Source: CAVYVZ01 sp963772065 (GTDB lineage Bacteria > Acidobacteriota > Vicinamibacteria > Vicinamibacterales > UBA2999). Taken from it: a DNA stretch of 64,000 nucleotides. The stretch's first letter is position 1. Every line of letters begins with the position of its first letter. A program made the position numbers and the translations under genes. The notes under the pieces were generated by a model that had not been told where the DNA came from, did no database searches, and worked only from the letters and a program-made list of their open reading frames with translations. Below are positions 43,921 through 54,393 of the stretch, piece after piece. Location of the stretch: the NCBI GenBank assembly GCA_963772065.1, contig CAVYVZ010000001.1, positions 186,001-250,000 of the forward strand, in the 5' to 3' direction.

Positions 43921-45603
43921 TCAGCAGGACACGCACTTGTTGTTGTTCTTCGACCCGAGCTTCATCAGCAGGGCGACTGTTTCGGGATACGGCTGGGTGC
44001 GCTGGACCGGCCCGTTGGCCATGTCGGCCGTCGTCTGGCCCGCGCGATTGACCGCTTTCGGGTCGGCGCCCTTCGAGACGAGATAGAGAATCATTTCGTT
44101 GTCGCCTCTCGCCGCGGCGTGATGCAGCGCCGTATTCCCTTCGTGGTCGCGGGCGTTGACGTCGAAGCCGATCTCCTCGACGAGATACTTCACGGCGGGC
44201 ATCCAGCCTGCCGGGTGAATCCGGTGGGAATTCGCGGCGAAGCCTTCGGCGTAGCCGGCGCCGGTCGCGGCATGGAGCGCCGTGACCGACGGGCCGCCGA
44301 CTGGCACCGCCGGAATGCCGGAGATGTCTTTCGGCTGCTCGCGCGCGCCGTCCGTGAACCGCCGCCGGCCGGCCGGCTTCATCGTCGGAATCAGCGGGTC
44401 GGCGCCGTGCGCCTTGAGGAGCTTCATCGCGTCGACGTCGCTCGCATACGCGGCACGCCAGAATGGCGTCGCGCCGATTTCGTCGAGGCCGGATAGATCC
44501 GAGTTGTACCCCGAGTACCAGACCTTTCGATTCACGCGTACGTTGGCGTCGGCGCCCTTCTCGAGGAGCGCGGCCATGAGGTCGAGATACGTGAGCTTCT
44601 GCTGCAGGTGCGCCCTCGGCTGTGGGTAGTTGGCTTTCGGCGCCCACTGGCAATTGACGGCCGCATAGAGCGGCGTCGCGCCGTTGGCGGCAGCCAGCCT
44701 CGGGTTTGCACCCCGGTCGAGCAGGAGCCTGGCCAGATCGAAGTGGCCGTTGATCGTAGCGACGAGCAGCGGGCTGCTGCGATCGCCCTCGCTGACCTGA
44801 TTGACGTCGGCTCCCGACTCGAGCAGCGCGCGTACGCTCTCGGTGTGGCCTTCGCGCGCCGCAAGCAGCAGCGGCGTGAACCCGCCCATGTAGCCGATGA
44901 GCTCCGTGTATACGAAGTTGCGGTCGACGCCGGGCGCCTGCGGCTTGCGATCCGCGGCGGGCTGCGTGGTCTGTGCGGGCTGCGCGGGGCGGCGCTCGGA
45001 GTCTTCTTCGGTGAAGGCGTTCAGGTCCAGGACCTTCGACGCCGCAGCGACATCGGCGCCGCGCTGCACCAGCAGCGTGAGCACCGGCACCCTGTTGTGG
45101 GCGGCGGCGAACATGATGGCCGTCTGGCCGCGCGCGGACTCTCGGGCATTGACGTCGGCGCCGGCATCGAGCAGCGCCCCGACGGCGTCGGAGCTGCCGG
45201 CCGCGGCCGCCAGCATCAGGGGCGAGGTGCCGGTGACCGATACGGCCTTCGCGTCCGCTCCGCGCTCGAGCAGCGTCCTGATGACCGCCGCATGCCCGAC
45301 TTTCGCCGCCATCATGAGCGGCGTGTATCCGTTGATCCGCGTCGCCGCCCGCGGGTTGGCGCCCGCGTGGATCAACATCGCGGCAAGCTCGACGTCGTTG
45401 CTCGATGCCGCCCAATGCAGCGCGGTCATTCCGTCGCCTTGCGCGGCGTTGACGTCCACGCCTTGCTTCAGAAGTGCCCGCACCGCTTCGCGATTCCCGT
45501 CCATCGCGGCGTCGGCAACGGGCGAGGTGCCGGCCGCGCCGAGCGCGACGCTCCAGGCGAGCAGCGCGAGGCACAACGCCGATCCCGCTGCAACGTGCTT
45601 CAT
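43921..45603 (-). CDS. Secreted ankyrin-repeat protein
   Basis: The ATG at 45603 overlaps the DUF1552 stop by 4 bases. A signal peptide (KHVAAGSALCLALLAWSVAL) precedes roughly ten to twelve ankyrin repeats, e.g. MTALHWAASSNDVELAAMLI, TPLMMAAKVGHAAVIRTLLE and TALHHAAARGDNEMILYLVS. The protein (560 aa) ends in KLGSKNNNKCVSC, a CxxC at the C-terminus. It is the last gene of the five-gene DUF1592/DUF1552 operon. Ankyrin proteins of this kind are commonly linked to such operons in related bacteria by my recollection; a protein-binding role outside the inner membrane is inferred. A longer upstream reading in the same frame is inside DUF1552 and not real. Confidence 0.88.
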   Translation of the reverse strand: MKHVAAGSALCLALLAWSVALGAAGTSPVADAAMDGNREAVRALLKQGVDVNAAQGDGMTALHWAASSNDVELAAMLIHAGANPRAATRINGYTPLMMAAKVGHAAVIRTLLERGADAKAVSVTGTSPLMLAAAAGSSDAVGALLDAGADVNARESARGQTAIMFAAAHNRVPVLTLLVQRGADVAAASKVLDLNAFTEEDSERRPAQPAQTTQPAADRKPQAPGVDRNFVYTELIGYMGGFTPLLLAAREGHTESVRALLESGADVNQVSEGDRSSPLLVATINGHFDLARLLLDRGANPRLAAANGATPLYAAVNCQWAPKANYPQPRAHLQQKLTYLDLMAALLEKGADANVRVNRKVWYSGYNSDLSGLDEIGATPFWRAAYASDVDAMKLLKAHGADPLIPTMKPAGRRRFTDGAREQPKDISGIPAVPVGGPSVTALHAATGAGYAEGFAANSHRIHPAGWMPAVKYLVEEIGFDVNARDHEGNTALHHAAARGDNEMILYLVSKGADPKAVNRAGQTTADMANGPVQRTQPYPETVALLMKLGSKNNNKCVSC

Positions 45604-46997
45604 AGCGTTTCCGGCGTGCCGTTCAGATCGATCGCCCCGCTGCTGTCGCCGAGTTTCTCGAAATCGTCGAGCCCGAGCGCGTGCGCCACCGACAGCATCA
45701 CGTTGGCCATCGGCGTGTGATCCGCCGTCATGATGTGGACTCCGCCGCGCACACGGCCACCACCCCGCCCCGCCAGGAACAACGGGCAGCGCTTGTGGTT
45801 GTGCACGTTGGAATTCCCCATTGGCGAACCGTACAGGATGAGGCTGTTCTCGAGCAGGTTGCTCTCGCCGTCCGGCGTGTTCTTCAGCTTCTCGAGGAAA
45901 TACGGGATCATGCTCACGTGGTAGCGGTTGATCTTGGCGTAGTCGTTGATCCGCTCCTCGCGCTCCTGATGGTGCGAGGCGGAATGGAACGCCAGCTTCA
46001 CGCCGCTTTCGGGATAGACGCGGTTCGAGGCATCGCGTCCGAGCTTGAACGCGAACACGCGTGTGATGTCCGATGCGAACGCGAGCGCCTGCAGATCGAA
46101 CATCAGCTTGACGTGCTGCTCGAACGAGTCGGGGACGCCGACCGGCGCACCCGGCAGATCGCGCGGCTCTCCGCTGCGATTGAAGGCCTCCACCGCCTGG
46201 ATCCGCCGCTCGACCTCGCGCACGTCGTCGAGATAGTCGCTCAGGCGGGCGCGGTCCGCGGCCCCGAGCTCCCGCCCGAGCCGTGACACCGACTCGCCAA
46301 CCCAGTCGAGGATGCTGCGATCTTCTTCCCTTCGCTGAGCGCGCTCCGCTGGCGTCGCCCCGACGCCGAACAGCTGATCGAACACCGTCCGCGGGTCGCG
46401 AATCATCGGAAGGGGCTCGGTCGGCGATGCCCAGCTGATCGAATCCGTGTAGACGCACGAGTAGCCGTACGAACAGCCGCCGGCCTGATCGACGTTCTCG
46501 ATGCAGAGCTGCATCGACGGAATGGGCGTTTCCTTCGCGCTGCGCGCCGCATAGAACTGATCCAGCGACGTACCCACTTCGACGTCCGAGCCTTGCGTCT
46601 GCTTCGGGTGCGATTGCGTCAGGAACACGGCGCTCGATCGGAAGTGATCGCCGCCAATCTCGGGGGCCGTGCAGGCCTCCGCGTTCTTCACGTCCGTGTT
46701 GCTCACAATGGTGAGATAGTCGCGGAACGGTTCGAGCGGACTGAGGCTGGTCGGCGAGAGGTCGAAGTCCCTGCCGACGCCCGCCGGCGACCACAGGTTC
46801 TTCTTGAGACCCAGCGCGGTGCTGCCGGCGGCGCCGTGCACCATCTCCACAGCGACGAAGCGCGTCTTCGAGCCGGCGCCGTTCGCCAGCGCCGAGCGCG
46901 CCGGCAGCATCGCCTCGAGCAGCGGAAGCGCCACCGTCACACCCATGCCGCGCAGCACCGTTCGCCGCGAGATGTGCTTTTTCGTCAGATACATCAA
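45600..46997 (-). CDS. DUF1552 protein, Tat-exported, copy A
   Basis: The 465-residue protein starts with a twin-arginine signal (KKHISRRTVLRGMGVTVALP). Conserved DUF1552 segments follow: AVEMVHGAAGSTALGLKKNL, APEIGGDHFRSSAVFLTQSH, SCVYTDSISWASPTEPLPMI and VNHKRCPLFLAGRGGG-like NVHNHKRCPLFLAGRGGGRV. It lies 2 bases after the DUF1592 copy A. The fold is thought related to alkaline-phosphatase-superfamily proteins, but the function is not established. Its paralogue, copy B, has the same motifs. The N-terminal start can be either of two adjacent Met codons. Confidence 0.9.
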   Translation of the reverse strand: MMYLTKKHISRRTVLRGMGVTVALPLLEAMLPARSALANGAGSKTRFVAVEMVHGAAGSTALGLKKNLWSPAGVGRDFDLSPTSLSPLEPFRDYLTIVSNTDVKNAEACTAPEIGGDHFRSSAVFLTQSHPKQTQGSDVEVGTSLDQFYAARSAKETPIPSMQLCIENVDQAGGCSYGYSCVYTDSISWASPTEPLPMIRDPRTVFDQLFGVGATPAERAQRREEDRSILDWVGESVSRLGRELGAADRARLSDYLDDVREVERRIQAVEAFNRSGEPRDLPGAPVGVPDSFEQHVKLMFDLQALAFASDITRVFAFKLGRDASNRVYPESGVKLAFHSASHHQEREERINDYAKINRYHVSMIPYFLEKLKNTPDGESNLLENSLILYGSPMGNSNVHNHKRCPLFLAGRGGGRVRGGVHIMTADHTPMANVMLSVAHALGLDDFEKLGDSSGAIDLNGTPETL

Positions 46998-46999
46998 CC

Positions 47000-49444
47000 C
47001 TATCTCCTCGAATCCTCTGTCGTGAGTACGTCTTGAGCGGCCTTGTTCATCTTGAACCCGGGGCTGGAGACGACGCCGAGAATGAACGCAGACATGCGGT
47101 TGCCGCTGCCCGCCGCCTCGCGCACGATGGCGCGGATCGCGGGCATGTCCCCGTGCTCCACGCGGCGTCCGATAGCGTAACGCATCAGATTCTCGGTAAA
47201 GCTCAAAAGGATCACCTCGCGGCGCCTCAGAAGCGCCGTCCGGAGATCCGCGGGGCCAGTCAGCTTCGTGCCGTCATACAGCTCGCCGGTCGCATCGACC
47301 GCCATTTCGTTGTCCTTGATGCGCCACGCCCCCGTCGGATCGTAGTTCTCCAGCGCGAGGCCGAGCGGGTCGATGACCTTGTGGCACGACGTGCAGGCGG
47401 GATTCTTCCGGTGCTCCTCCATGCGCTCCCGCACGGACAGCAGGCGCGCGCCCTTGATGCCGCTCGTTTCCTCGAGGTCCGGAACGTTCGGCGGCGGCGG
47501 AGGCGGCGGTGTGCCAAGCAACACTTCCATGATCCACTTGCCGCGCAGCACCGGCGACGTGCGATCGGCCACCGACGTCAGCGTGAGGATGCTCCCATGC
47601 CCAAGAATGCCGCGCCGGGTCTCGGGAAGCTGCACACGGCGGTAGTGGCTGCCGACGACGTTCCGGATGCGGTAGTGACGGGCGAGGCGCTCGTTGATGA
47701 AGCTGTAGTCGGCCGTCAAGAGATCGAGGACGCTGCGGTCTTCGCGGATCAGGCTGTCGAAGAAGAGCTCCGTCTCGCGCTTCATCGATTCGGACAGCGT
47801 GTCGTCGTAATTCGGGTAGTGCAGATAGTCGGGATGGATTTTCTCCAGGTCCTGGAGACGCAGCCATTGCGACGCGAAGCGGGTCGACAGCGCCTCCGAG
47901 CGCGGATCGGCGAGCATGCGCCGCACCTGCCGCTCGACGCCGGCGCTCGTGCGCAAGGCTCCCGCGGCGGCTGCATCGCGCAGCTCGGTATCGGGTAACG
48001 TTCCCCAGAGGAAGAACGAAAGCCGCGACGCGAGGTCATGGTCCTTGAGGCGATACGCCTCCCCCGCCCGCAGCGTCTGCGGCGCGTGCTCCAGGCGGAA
48101 GAGGAATCGCGGACTCGCCAGCACCGCCTGCAGCGCCAGGCGCACGCCGCTCTCGAAGTCGCCCTGCGATCGGCCGCGCGCATAGAACGTCATCAGGTCG
48201 CGCACGTCCTGATCCGTCACCCGTCCGCGGTAGGCCTGGCCCGCCAGCCGCCGGACGATGGCCTCCGCGCATGGCGTTTCCTCGGCCGCGCTCGTCGCCC
48301 GGCACGTGAACACTTTGCGGCGGCTCACGCTGTCCGAGATGCCCGTGACCCTGGACGGCCCCACCACCGTCAGATCGCGCATGTGCGGCAGGAGCGTCAC
48401 GCCGTAGCTCATGCTCACGTCGACGAGCGAGTTCTCGGTCGGCATCAGGAGGTCGTCTGGCGGCGCCTCGAGGTTCTGCACGAAGGCGGCGGACACGCGC
48501 TGCGGACCCGCGTTCACGTGAATCGGCGGCGTGACGAGATCGAGGCTGTTCGCGGAATCCGATTCGCTCATCCGCGTGTTCAGATCCAGAAGGGCCGCGC
48601 GCTCGCCGTTGATCGAAACCTCCACCTTCTCCTTCAGGCCGAGGGCGGTCATCGTCGACCGCCCGTACAGGCCGCCGAGCGGCTCGTTGTGCAGATTCAT
48701 CCTGAACACGTAGTCGCCGTCGGCCGGGAACACGTGCACGACGGAGATGCCGCCGCGCGTGCCGATTGGCGCACCCTCCACGTGCTGCATCTGCGACTTG
48801 GTGCGCCCGAGCTTGTAGGTGGTCGAGCCGGCGGATGCGTTCCGATCGCCCACCGCGAGACGGCTGATCTGGCTGGCCGCCCGCAGGTAACCCTCGAGCA
48901 GCACCGGAGAGAACGCCTGCGTGTCGGTAATGTTGTCGAAGCCGCCGCTGATTGTGTCCGGAGGGAGGAAGGCGGTGACATCCACGTCAATCGCCAGCAG
49001 CTCCCGGATCGAGCGGGCATACTCGGCGCGATTCATTCGCTGGAACGGCCGCCAGCCGGGATCCGGTCTCGCCGCAGCCGCCGTGTCCACCACGGCTTCG
49101 AGTGCGCCGGCAAGCCCGTCGATCGTGGAGTCGTCGGGACGCTTCGCACCCGGCGGCGGCATCATGCCGGCGCGCAGCTTGCGGATCATCTTCTCCGTGA
49201 GCTCGGCGTGGTCCGCTGCCTTGCCCGCTTCGAACGAGGCGAGCGACATCCCGCCCGCGTTGATTCGCTCGTTGTGGCACGTCACGCAGTATTGCTGGAC
49301 GACGGCCGTCTGCGCGTCGAGCGTCCTGAGTGCTGTGGACGCGTGCGACGCCGCCATCCTGGGCGCGACCAACTTCTGACCCTCCGCCGCGGGGCCGAGG
49401 CTCACCAGCGCGATGCCGAGCAGGATTCCGATTGGCTTCTTCAT
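47000..49444 (-). CDS. DUF1592 c-type heme protein, copy A
   Basis: This 814-residue secreted protein has a signal peptide and two c-type heme motifs: CVTCH at residues 53-57 and CTSCH at 684-688. The domain order is the planctomycete-type one: N-terminal heme region with LDAQTAVVQQYCVTCHNE, DUF1587 (FQRMNRAEYARSIRELLAID), then DUF1592 (RLSFFLWGTLPDTELRDA), DUF1588 (RRGILGHGSILTLTSVADRT) and DUF1585 (VILLSFTENLMRYAIGRRVE). A PPPPPPP run lies before the second heme. It is coupled on both sides: its ATG overlaps DUF1552 copy B by 4 bases, and DUF1552 copy A follows by 2 bases. It probably transfers electrons or binds heme outside the inner membrane; the partner is likely DUF1552 (inference). 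Confidence 0.92.
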   Translation of the reverse strand: MKKPIGILLGIALVSLGPAAEGQKLVAPRMAASHASTALRTLDAQTAVVQQYCVTCHNERINAGGMSLASFEAGKAADHAELTEKMIRKLRAGMMPPPGAKRPDDSTIDGLAGALEAVVDTAAAARPDPGWRPFQRMNRAEYARSIRELLAIDVDVTAFLPPDTISGGFDNITDTQAFSPVLLEGYLRAASQISRLAVGDRNASAGSTTYKLGRTKSQMQHVEGAPIGTRGGISVVHVFPADGDYVFRMNLHNEPLGGLYGRSTMTALGLKEKVEVSINGERAALLDLNTRMSESDSANSLDLVTPPIHVNAGPQRVSAAFVQNLEAPPDDLLMPTENSLVDVSMSYGVTLLPHMRDLTVVGPSRVTGISDSVSRRKVFTCRATSAAEETPCAEAIVRRLAGQAYRGRVTDQDVRDLMTFYARGRSQGDFESGVRLALQAVLASPRFLFRLEHAPQTLRAGEAYRLKDHDLASRLSFFLWGTLPDTELRDAAAAGALRTSAGVERQVRRMLADPRSEALSTRFASQWLRLQDLEKIHPDYLHYPNYDDTLSESMKRETELFFDSLIREDRSVLDLLTADYSFINERLARHYRIRNVVGSHYRRVQLPETRRGILGHGSILTLTSVADRTSPVLRGKWIMEVLLGTPPPPPPPNVPDLEETSGIKGARLLSVRERMEEHRKNPACTSCHKVIDPLGLALENYDPTGAWRIKDNEMAVDATGELYDGTKLTGPADLRTALLRRREVILLSFTENLMRYAIGRRVEHGDMPAIRAIVREAAGSGNRMSAFILGVVSSPGFKMNKAAQDVLTTEDSRR

Positions 49445-50841
49445 GCGTTCGTCGTCTCGGACGCGGCGTTCAGCTCGAACGGGGCCGTGCTGTCGCCGAA
49501 GCCGTCGATGTCGTCGAGGCCGAGGATGTGGAGCATGCTCAGCATCACATTGGCCATCGGCGTGCCGTCAGGCGCTTTCAGGTGGAGGCCGCCGCGCAGC
49601 TTTCCGCCGGCGTGCCCCGCCAGGAACAACGGGCATCGCTTGTGGTTGTGCACGTTCGAGTTTCCCATCGGCGAGCCATAGAGCACGAGCGTGTTGTCGA
49701 GGAGGCTGCGCTCGCCGTCGGGCGTGTTCTTCAGCTTCTCGATGAAGTACGGCATCAGGCTCACGTGGTAGCGGTTGATCTTCGCAAACTCCGTGATGCG
49801 CTCCTCGCGCTCCTGGTGATGCGACGCCGGGTGGAAGCCGGTCTTCACGCCGCTCTCGGGATAGGCGCGGCTCGACGCGTCGCGTCCCAGCTTGAACGAG
49901 AAGACGCGCGTGGTGTCCGCGGCGAACGCCAGCACCTGCAGATCGAACATCAGCTTGACGTGTTCGGAGAACGAGTCAGGGACGCCCACCGGCGCGCCGG
50001 GGAGCTCGCGCGGTTCGCCGCTCGTGTTCTGCGCCTCGACCTTCTGGATGCGGCGCTCGACCTCGCGTACCTCGTCGAGGTACGCGCTCAGGCGCACGCG
50101 ATCGGCCGGACCGAGATCGCGCCGCAGGCGCGCCACGGCGGCGTTGATGGTGTCGAGGATGCTCCGGTCTTCGAGCCTCCGTGCCGCGCGCTCTTCCGGT
50201 GTCGCGCCGACTCCGAAGAGCTGATCGAAGGCGGTGCGCGGATCCCGGATCATCGGCAGCGGCTGCGTCGCCGACGCCCAGCTGATCGTGTCGGTATACA
50301 CGCAGGAATACCCGTAGGAGCAGCCGCCCGCCTGGTCGACGCTCTCGATGCAAAGCTGCAGCGACGGGATGGCGGTCTCCTGACCGAAGCGCTGGGCGTA
50401 ATGCTGGTCGAGCGACGTGCCGGAGAAGACGTTCGAGCCCTTCGTCTGGCGCGGATGCGACTGCGTGAGGAACACCGCGCTCGACCGGAAGTGGTCGCCG
50501 CCAATCTCGGGCGCCGAGAACGCCTCGGCGTTGCGCACGTCGGTGTTGCTGACGATTGTGATGTGTTCGCGCACCGGGTCGAGCGGCGCGAGGCTGCTCG
50601 GCGTCAGATCGAACTCGCGGCCAACCGCGGCCGGCGACCACATGTGCTTCGAGGCGCCGAACGCCGTCGCACCTGCGGACCCGTGCACCATCTCGATGCA
50701 CGCGAGACGGATCCGCCCCGCCGCCGTCTGAGCCAGCGCGGTGCGCGCCGGCACCATCGCGTCGAGCAGCGGCAGCGCGACGGTCACCCCCATGCCTTTG
50801 AGAGCGGCCCGCCTGGACATGTGCTTCTGCGTGAGAAACAT
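49441..50841 (-). CDS. DUF1552 protein, Tat-exported, copy B
   Basis: A 466-residue paralogue of copy A. The Tat signal is QKHMSRRAALKGMGVTVALP, and the segments EMVHGSAGATAFGASKHMWS, APEIGGDHFRSSAVFLTQSH, VYTDTISWASATQPLPMIRD and SNVHNHKRCPLFLAGHAGGK match copy A nearly word for word. It lies 4 bases after DUF1592 copy B and overlaps DUF1592 copy A by 4. Together with copy A it shows a duplicated two-gene unit, diverged enough to exclude a recent assembly duplicate. Confidence 0.9.
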   Translation of the reverse strand: MFLTQKHMSRRAALKGMGVTVALPLLDAMVPARTALAQTAAGRIRLACIEMVHGSAGATAFGASKHMWSPAAVGREFDLTPSSLAPLDPVREHITIVSNTDVRNAEAFSAPEIGGDHFRSSAVFLTQSHPRQTKGSNVFSGTSLDQHYAQRFGQETAIPSLQLCIESVDQAGGCSYGYSCVYTDTISWASATQPLPMIRDPRTAFDQLFGVGATPEERAARRLEDRSILDTINAAVARLRRDLGPADRVRLSAYLDEVREVERRIQKVEAQNTSGEPRELPGAPVGVPDSFSEHVKLMFDLQVLAFAADTTRVFSFKLGRDASSRAYPESGVKTGFHPASHHQEREERITEFAKINRYHVSLMPYFIEKLKNTPDGERSLLDNTLVLYGSPMGNSNVHNHKRCPLFLAGHAGGKLRGGLHLKAPDGTPMANVMLSMLHILGLDDIDGFGDSTAPFELNAASETTNA

Positions 50842-50845
50842 CTCT

Positions 50846-53289
50846 TTACCTCGTGGAAGCCGTGGTGTGCGGCGATTCGACGGTGCTCATCTGGAATGCC
50901 GCGCTCGTGACGATGCCCGAGACGAAGGATGAGAAACGATTGCCGTTGGCCGACGCCGCCCGCGCGATGGCGCGCACCGCGGGCATGTCGCCATGGTCGA
51001 TCGGCCGGCCGAGCGCGTAGGTCATCAGGCTCTCGGTGAAGCTCAGAAGGATGACGTCGGAGCGCGCCAGCAGCGCCTGTCGAAGTCCCGCCGGACCTTC
51101 GATCTTCGTGCCGTCGTACAGCTCGCCGGTGGGATCCACCGGGACGCCGTTGTCCTTGCTTCGCCAGGCCCCGGTCGCGTCATAGTTCTCGAGCGCGAGG
51201 CCGAGCGGATCGATCACGCGGTGGCACGAGGTGCACGCCGGATTCGACCGGTGCTCCTCCATGCGCTCGCGCACCGAGAGCAGCTTCGCGTTCTTGACGG
51301 CCTTCGTCTCCTCGAGGTCCGGCACGTTGGGCGGCGGCGGAGGCGGCGGGCTTCCGAGCAGCACCTCCATCACCCACTTGCCGCGCAGCACCGGCGACGT
51401 GCGATCGGCGACCGATGTCAGCAGCAGAATGCTGCCGTGACCGAGAATGCCGCGCCGATGCTCATCGGGGATCTGGACGCGGCGGAAGCCATTGCCCATG
51501 ACGTCCGGGATCCGGTAGTGCTTCGCCAGCCGCTCGTTGACGAACGTGAAGTCGGCCGTCAGAAGGTCGAGGACGTTCCGGTCTTCGCGGACGATGGCAT
51601 CGAAGAGCAGCTCGGTCTCGCGCACGAACGCCTCGGACAGCGTGTTGTCCCAGAGCGGATAGGTCAGCGTGTCCGGACGGGTCTTGCTGACGTCCTGCAA
51701 CCGGAGCCACTGCGCCGCGAAGCGTGACGCCAGCGCCTCCGCGCGATGATCGGCGAGCATCCGGCTCACTTGTTTCTGAAGGACCGCCGGTGCGTGCAGC
51801 CGTCCCGACCGCGCCACGTTCAGGAGCTCGGCATCCGGCAGCGTCCCCCAGAGGAAGAACGACAGCCGTGATGCGAGATCGAGATCCGTCACGCGGTACG
51901 CCTGGCCAGCCCGCGCGGCGGCCGGCGCCTGTTCGACGCGGAAGAGGAACCGCGGGTTCGCCAGAATGGTCTGGAGCGCGAGGCGGATCCCCGCCTCGAA
52001 CCCGTCCTTGCGGCGGCCCTGTTCGTACATGCGCTGCAGATCCGCGAGGTCTTCGGCCGCGAGATGACCACGGTAGGCGCGGGTCGCCAGACGCGTGATG
52101 ATGTCGGCCGCGCACGCCTGCTCTTCTTCAGGCGCCGTCGGCCGGCACGTGAACACGCGGCGCCGGCTGGCGGTCTCGGAGACGCCCGTCACGACGTGCG
52201 GTCCGGTGATGGCGAACTCGCGCAGATGGGGCGGCGCGGTCACGCCGAATGTCTCGCCGATGTTGGTGTCGGCCAGCGTGTGCTCGATCGGGCGCGATGA
52301 GGTCGTCGACGGGACCGTCGGCCGCCTGGATGAACGCCGCCGACACGCGCCGTGAGCCCGCCTTCACGTGGATGCGCGGCGTGAAGACGTTCAGGCCGTT
52401 CGCGTCCGACTCGCGCATCGTATGGTTGATCGGCACGAGCGCCGCGCGCTCGCCGTCGAGCGACACTTCGATCCGCTCACCCCGGCTGGCCGTGCCGAAG
52501 AGGTCGCCGGTCGGACCGCTGTGCAGGAGCATTCTGAACGCGTATTCGCCGTCGGCCAGGAAGCGTGTGGACCACCGAGATTCCACCGCGAGTCCCGATG
52601 GGCGCGCCGTCGACGTGGCGCATTTGCGACGCGTCGCGCGGCACCTTGTACGTGACCGACGTGGCCGAGGCATGACGATCGCCGAGCGCCAGCCGGCTGA
52701 TCTGACTCGCCCCGCGCAGGTACCCTTCCATCAATGTCGGTGAGAAGGTCTGCTCGTCCGAAATGTTGTCGAACCCGTGGCTCACCGTGTCGGGGGGCAG
52801 AAACGCCGCCGCATCCACCTCGATGTCGAGCAGGTCGCGCACCGCACGCACGTACTCGGCGCGGTTCAGACGCTGAAACGGCCGCCAGCCGGGATTCGCT
52901 CGTGCGGAGGCGGCCTGGTCGATGCGGGTCTCCATCGCGCTCGCGAGCGCCTGCAGCGTCGCGGCGTCGGGCCGCTTCACGCCCGCGGGAGGCATCATGC
53001 CGGCCCGAAGCTTTCGAATCATCTTCTCGGCCACGCGTGCGTGACGCGCCGCCTTCGTCGCGTCGAAATCGGCAAGCGACAGGCCGCCGGTCTTCAACCG
53101 CTCGTTATGGCAGGCGGTGCAATACTGCTGAACCACCGCGGTGTGCGAGTCAGCGGTCGTGTGACTGGCCATCAAGGGAGGCGAGACAGCAGCACCGCGC
53201 GCAGGTGCCGTTTGCGACGCCGCGGGCAGCGACGCCGACACACAGGCGCCAGCGACGAGCACGACCACGCGCGACGACAATCGCCACAT
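50846..53289 (-). CDS. DUF1592 c-type heme protein, copy B, two frameshifts
   Basis: First gene of the five-gene operon. Three segments in three frames cover the same architecture as copy A: a signal peptide (LSSRVVVLVAGACVSASLPA), the first heme CTACH in VVQQYCTACHNERL, DUF1587 with FQRLNRAEYVRAVRDLLDIE, and the last heme CTSCH in NPACTSCHRVIDPLG. An extra C near 52566 and another in the CCC run near 52295 break the frame. With both removed, the ATG at 53289 gives 813 aa, against 814 for copy A, which strongly supports the correction. A GTG at 53313 is an alternative start. The pairing with DUF1552 copy B repeats the copy A arrangement. Confidence 0.88.
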
Positions 53290-53386
53290 CTCCGTACGAC
53301 TCCTCCGGCGCACGCTAAATGACGTGCTATGAGGAGTATAGGGTCTGAACAGGGCCTACCCGGTTGTCATTTTTTGTCGCGGGTTG

Positions 53387-53592
53387 CGGAGGTTGGGGAG
53401 CCCATTTCTTCGCCATTCACAGGGAGATCGGGGACGTCGGGGAGGCTCTTCCTTCGGGATTCACAGGGAGGTCAGGGAGATCGGGGAGGCTCTTCTTTTC
53501 CGATTCACAGGGAGACCAGGGAGATTGGGGAGGCTCTCCTTTCCGATTCACAGAGGGAGGTCAGGGAGCGGGAGGACTCTTCTTCTTCTTGG
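53387..53592. repeat. Left arm of a split inverted array (GATTCACAGGGAGGTCAGGG units)
   Basis: About four and a half tandem units of 43-46 bases, each starting ATTCACAGGGAG and ending GGGGAGGCTCTTC, with internal GGGAGATCGGG words. Units begin near 53415, 53459, 53504 and 53547, with a partial copy before and degenerate copies after. The reverse complement of the same unit fills 54437-54586. The array is not a CRISPR: no spacer exists between identical repeats and the copies vary internally. The 53314-53386 stretch before it has no gene; an ATGAGGAGTAT word there recurs inverted near 54395. Confidence 0.85.
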
Positions 53593-53671
53593 ATTTCACG
53601 GCGGGATCGGAGGCGCTTTCGCCGGATTTACAGTCAGATCTCCCCGAATGGAAGAAATGCGCTCCCCGCCT

Positions 53672-54393
53672 TAAGGTCGCTGAACACCTTTCATCCAGAA
53701 ACTTGGCGCCTTCGGTCTGCTCGATCCACAGCCCGAGGATGTCCCGCGCGCCATCCGGCAGCACGGCGAGGGCGAGATAGATCGCTTGGCTGCGCACCGT
53801 CGCCTCATCGCGAATCTTGACCCGGAGGGCATCGAAGAAGACGACCGGATACATCGGCTCGAGCGGGCGGGCTTGCCAGGCCGTGACCTCGCCCTCACGG
53901 CGTCAGTGACCGTGCTAATCAGATCCGGCGAGACTTCCACGGCCTACATCTCCAGCCAAGAACGGGACGCCTGAATCTCCCGCACAGTCAGGCCTCGCGC
54001 GTAGAGAGCCAGAATCTTGTCGTCGACGCCGGTGAAGCGACGCGCGTGTTTCGCGATCAACCGCGGCTCGAACGTGCCCTCGCGATCGCGCGGGACGTCA
54101 ATGGGCAGCGGCCCGTCGTCGGTGATCACCGTCTTGCCGCTCATCCCGTTGCGGTGATGGGTGGTTAGCTCACGTCGACGATTGCCGTCGGGCTTGGCGC
54201 CGCCGGGCGGATAGCCCAGATGGTGGGTCAGCTCGCCGCCGCGGGCCCGCTCGATAACGGCCTTTTTGAACCGTCGAACGGCGGCGTCCAATTCCTCCGG
54301 CGAGATCGGCCCTTGCCGAACAAACTGGTCGAGAACCTCGGACGGGACCGGCGCCAATGGCGCGTCAGGCGGCCCTTTGGGCTTGCGGCGCAT
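53672..54393 (-). pseudogene. IS256-family transposase, truncated and frameshifted
   Basis: The N-terminal 149 residues are open and recognisable: RARGGELTHHLGYPPGGAKP, RNGMSGKTVITDDGPLPIDV, then HARRFTGVDDKILALYARGL. An in-frame TAG at 53944 replaces the expected Tyr before VEVSPDLISTVTDAV. A frameshift near 53900 moves on to PLEPMYPVVFFDALRVKIRD, with the first catalytic Asp (FFDAL), and ILGLWIEQTEGAKF. A further shift precedes VFSDLKAG, after which homology stops. The second Asp and the Glu of the DDE triad are absent. It cannot be active. Confidence 0.85.
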
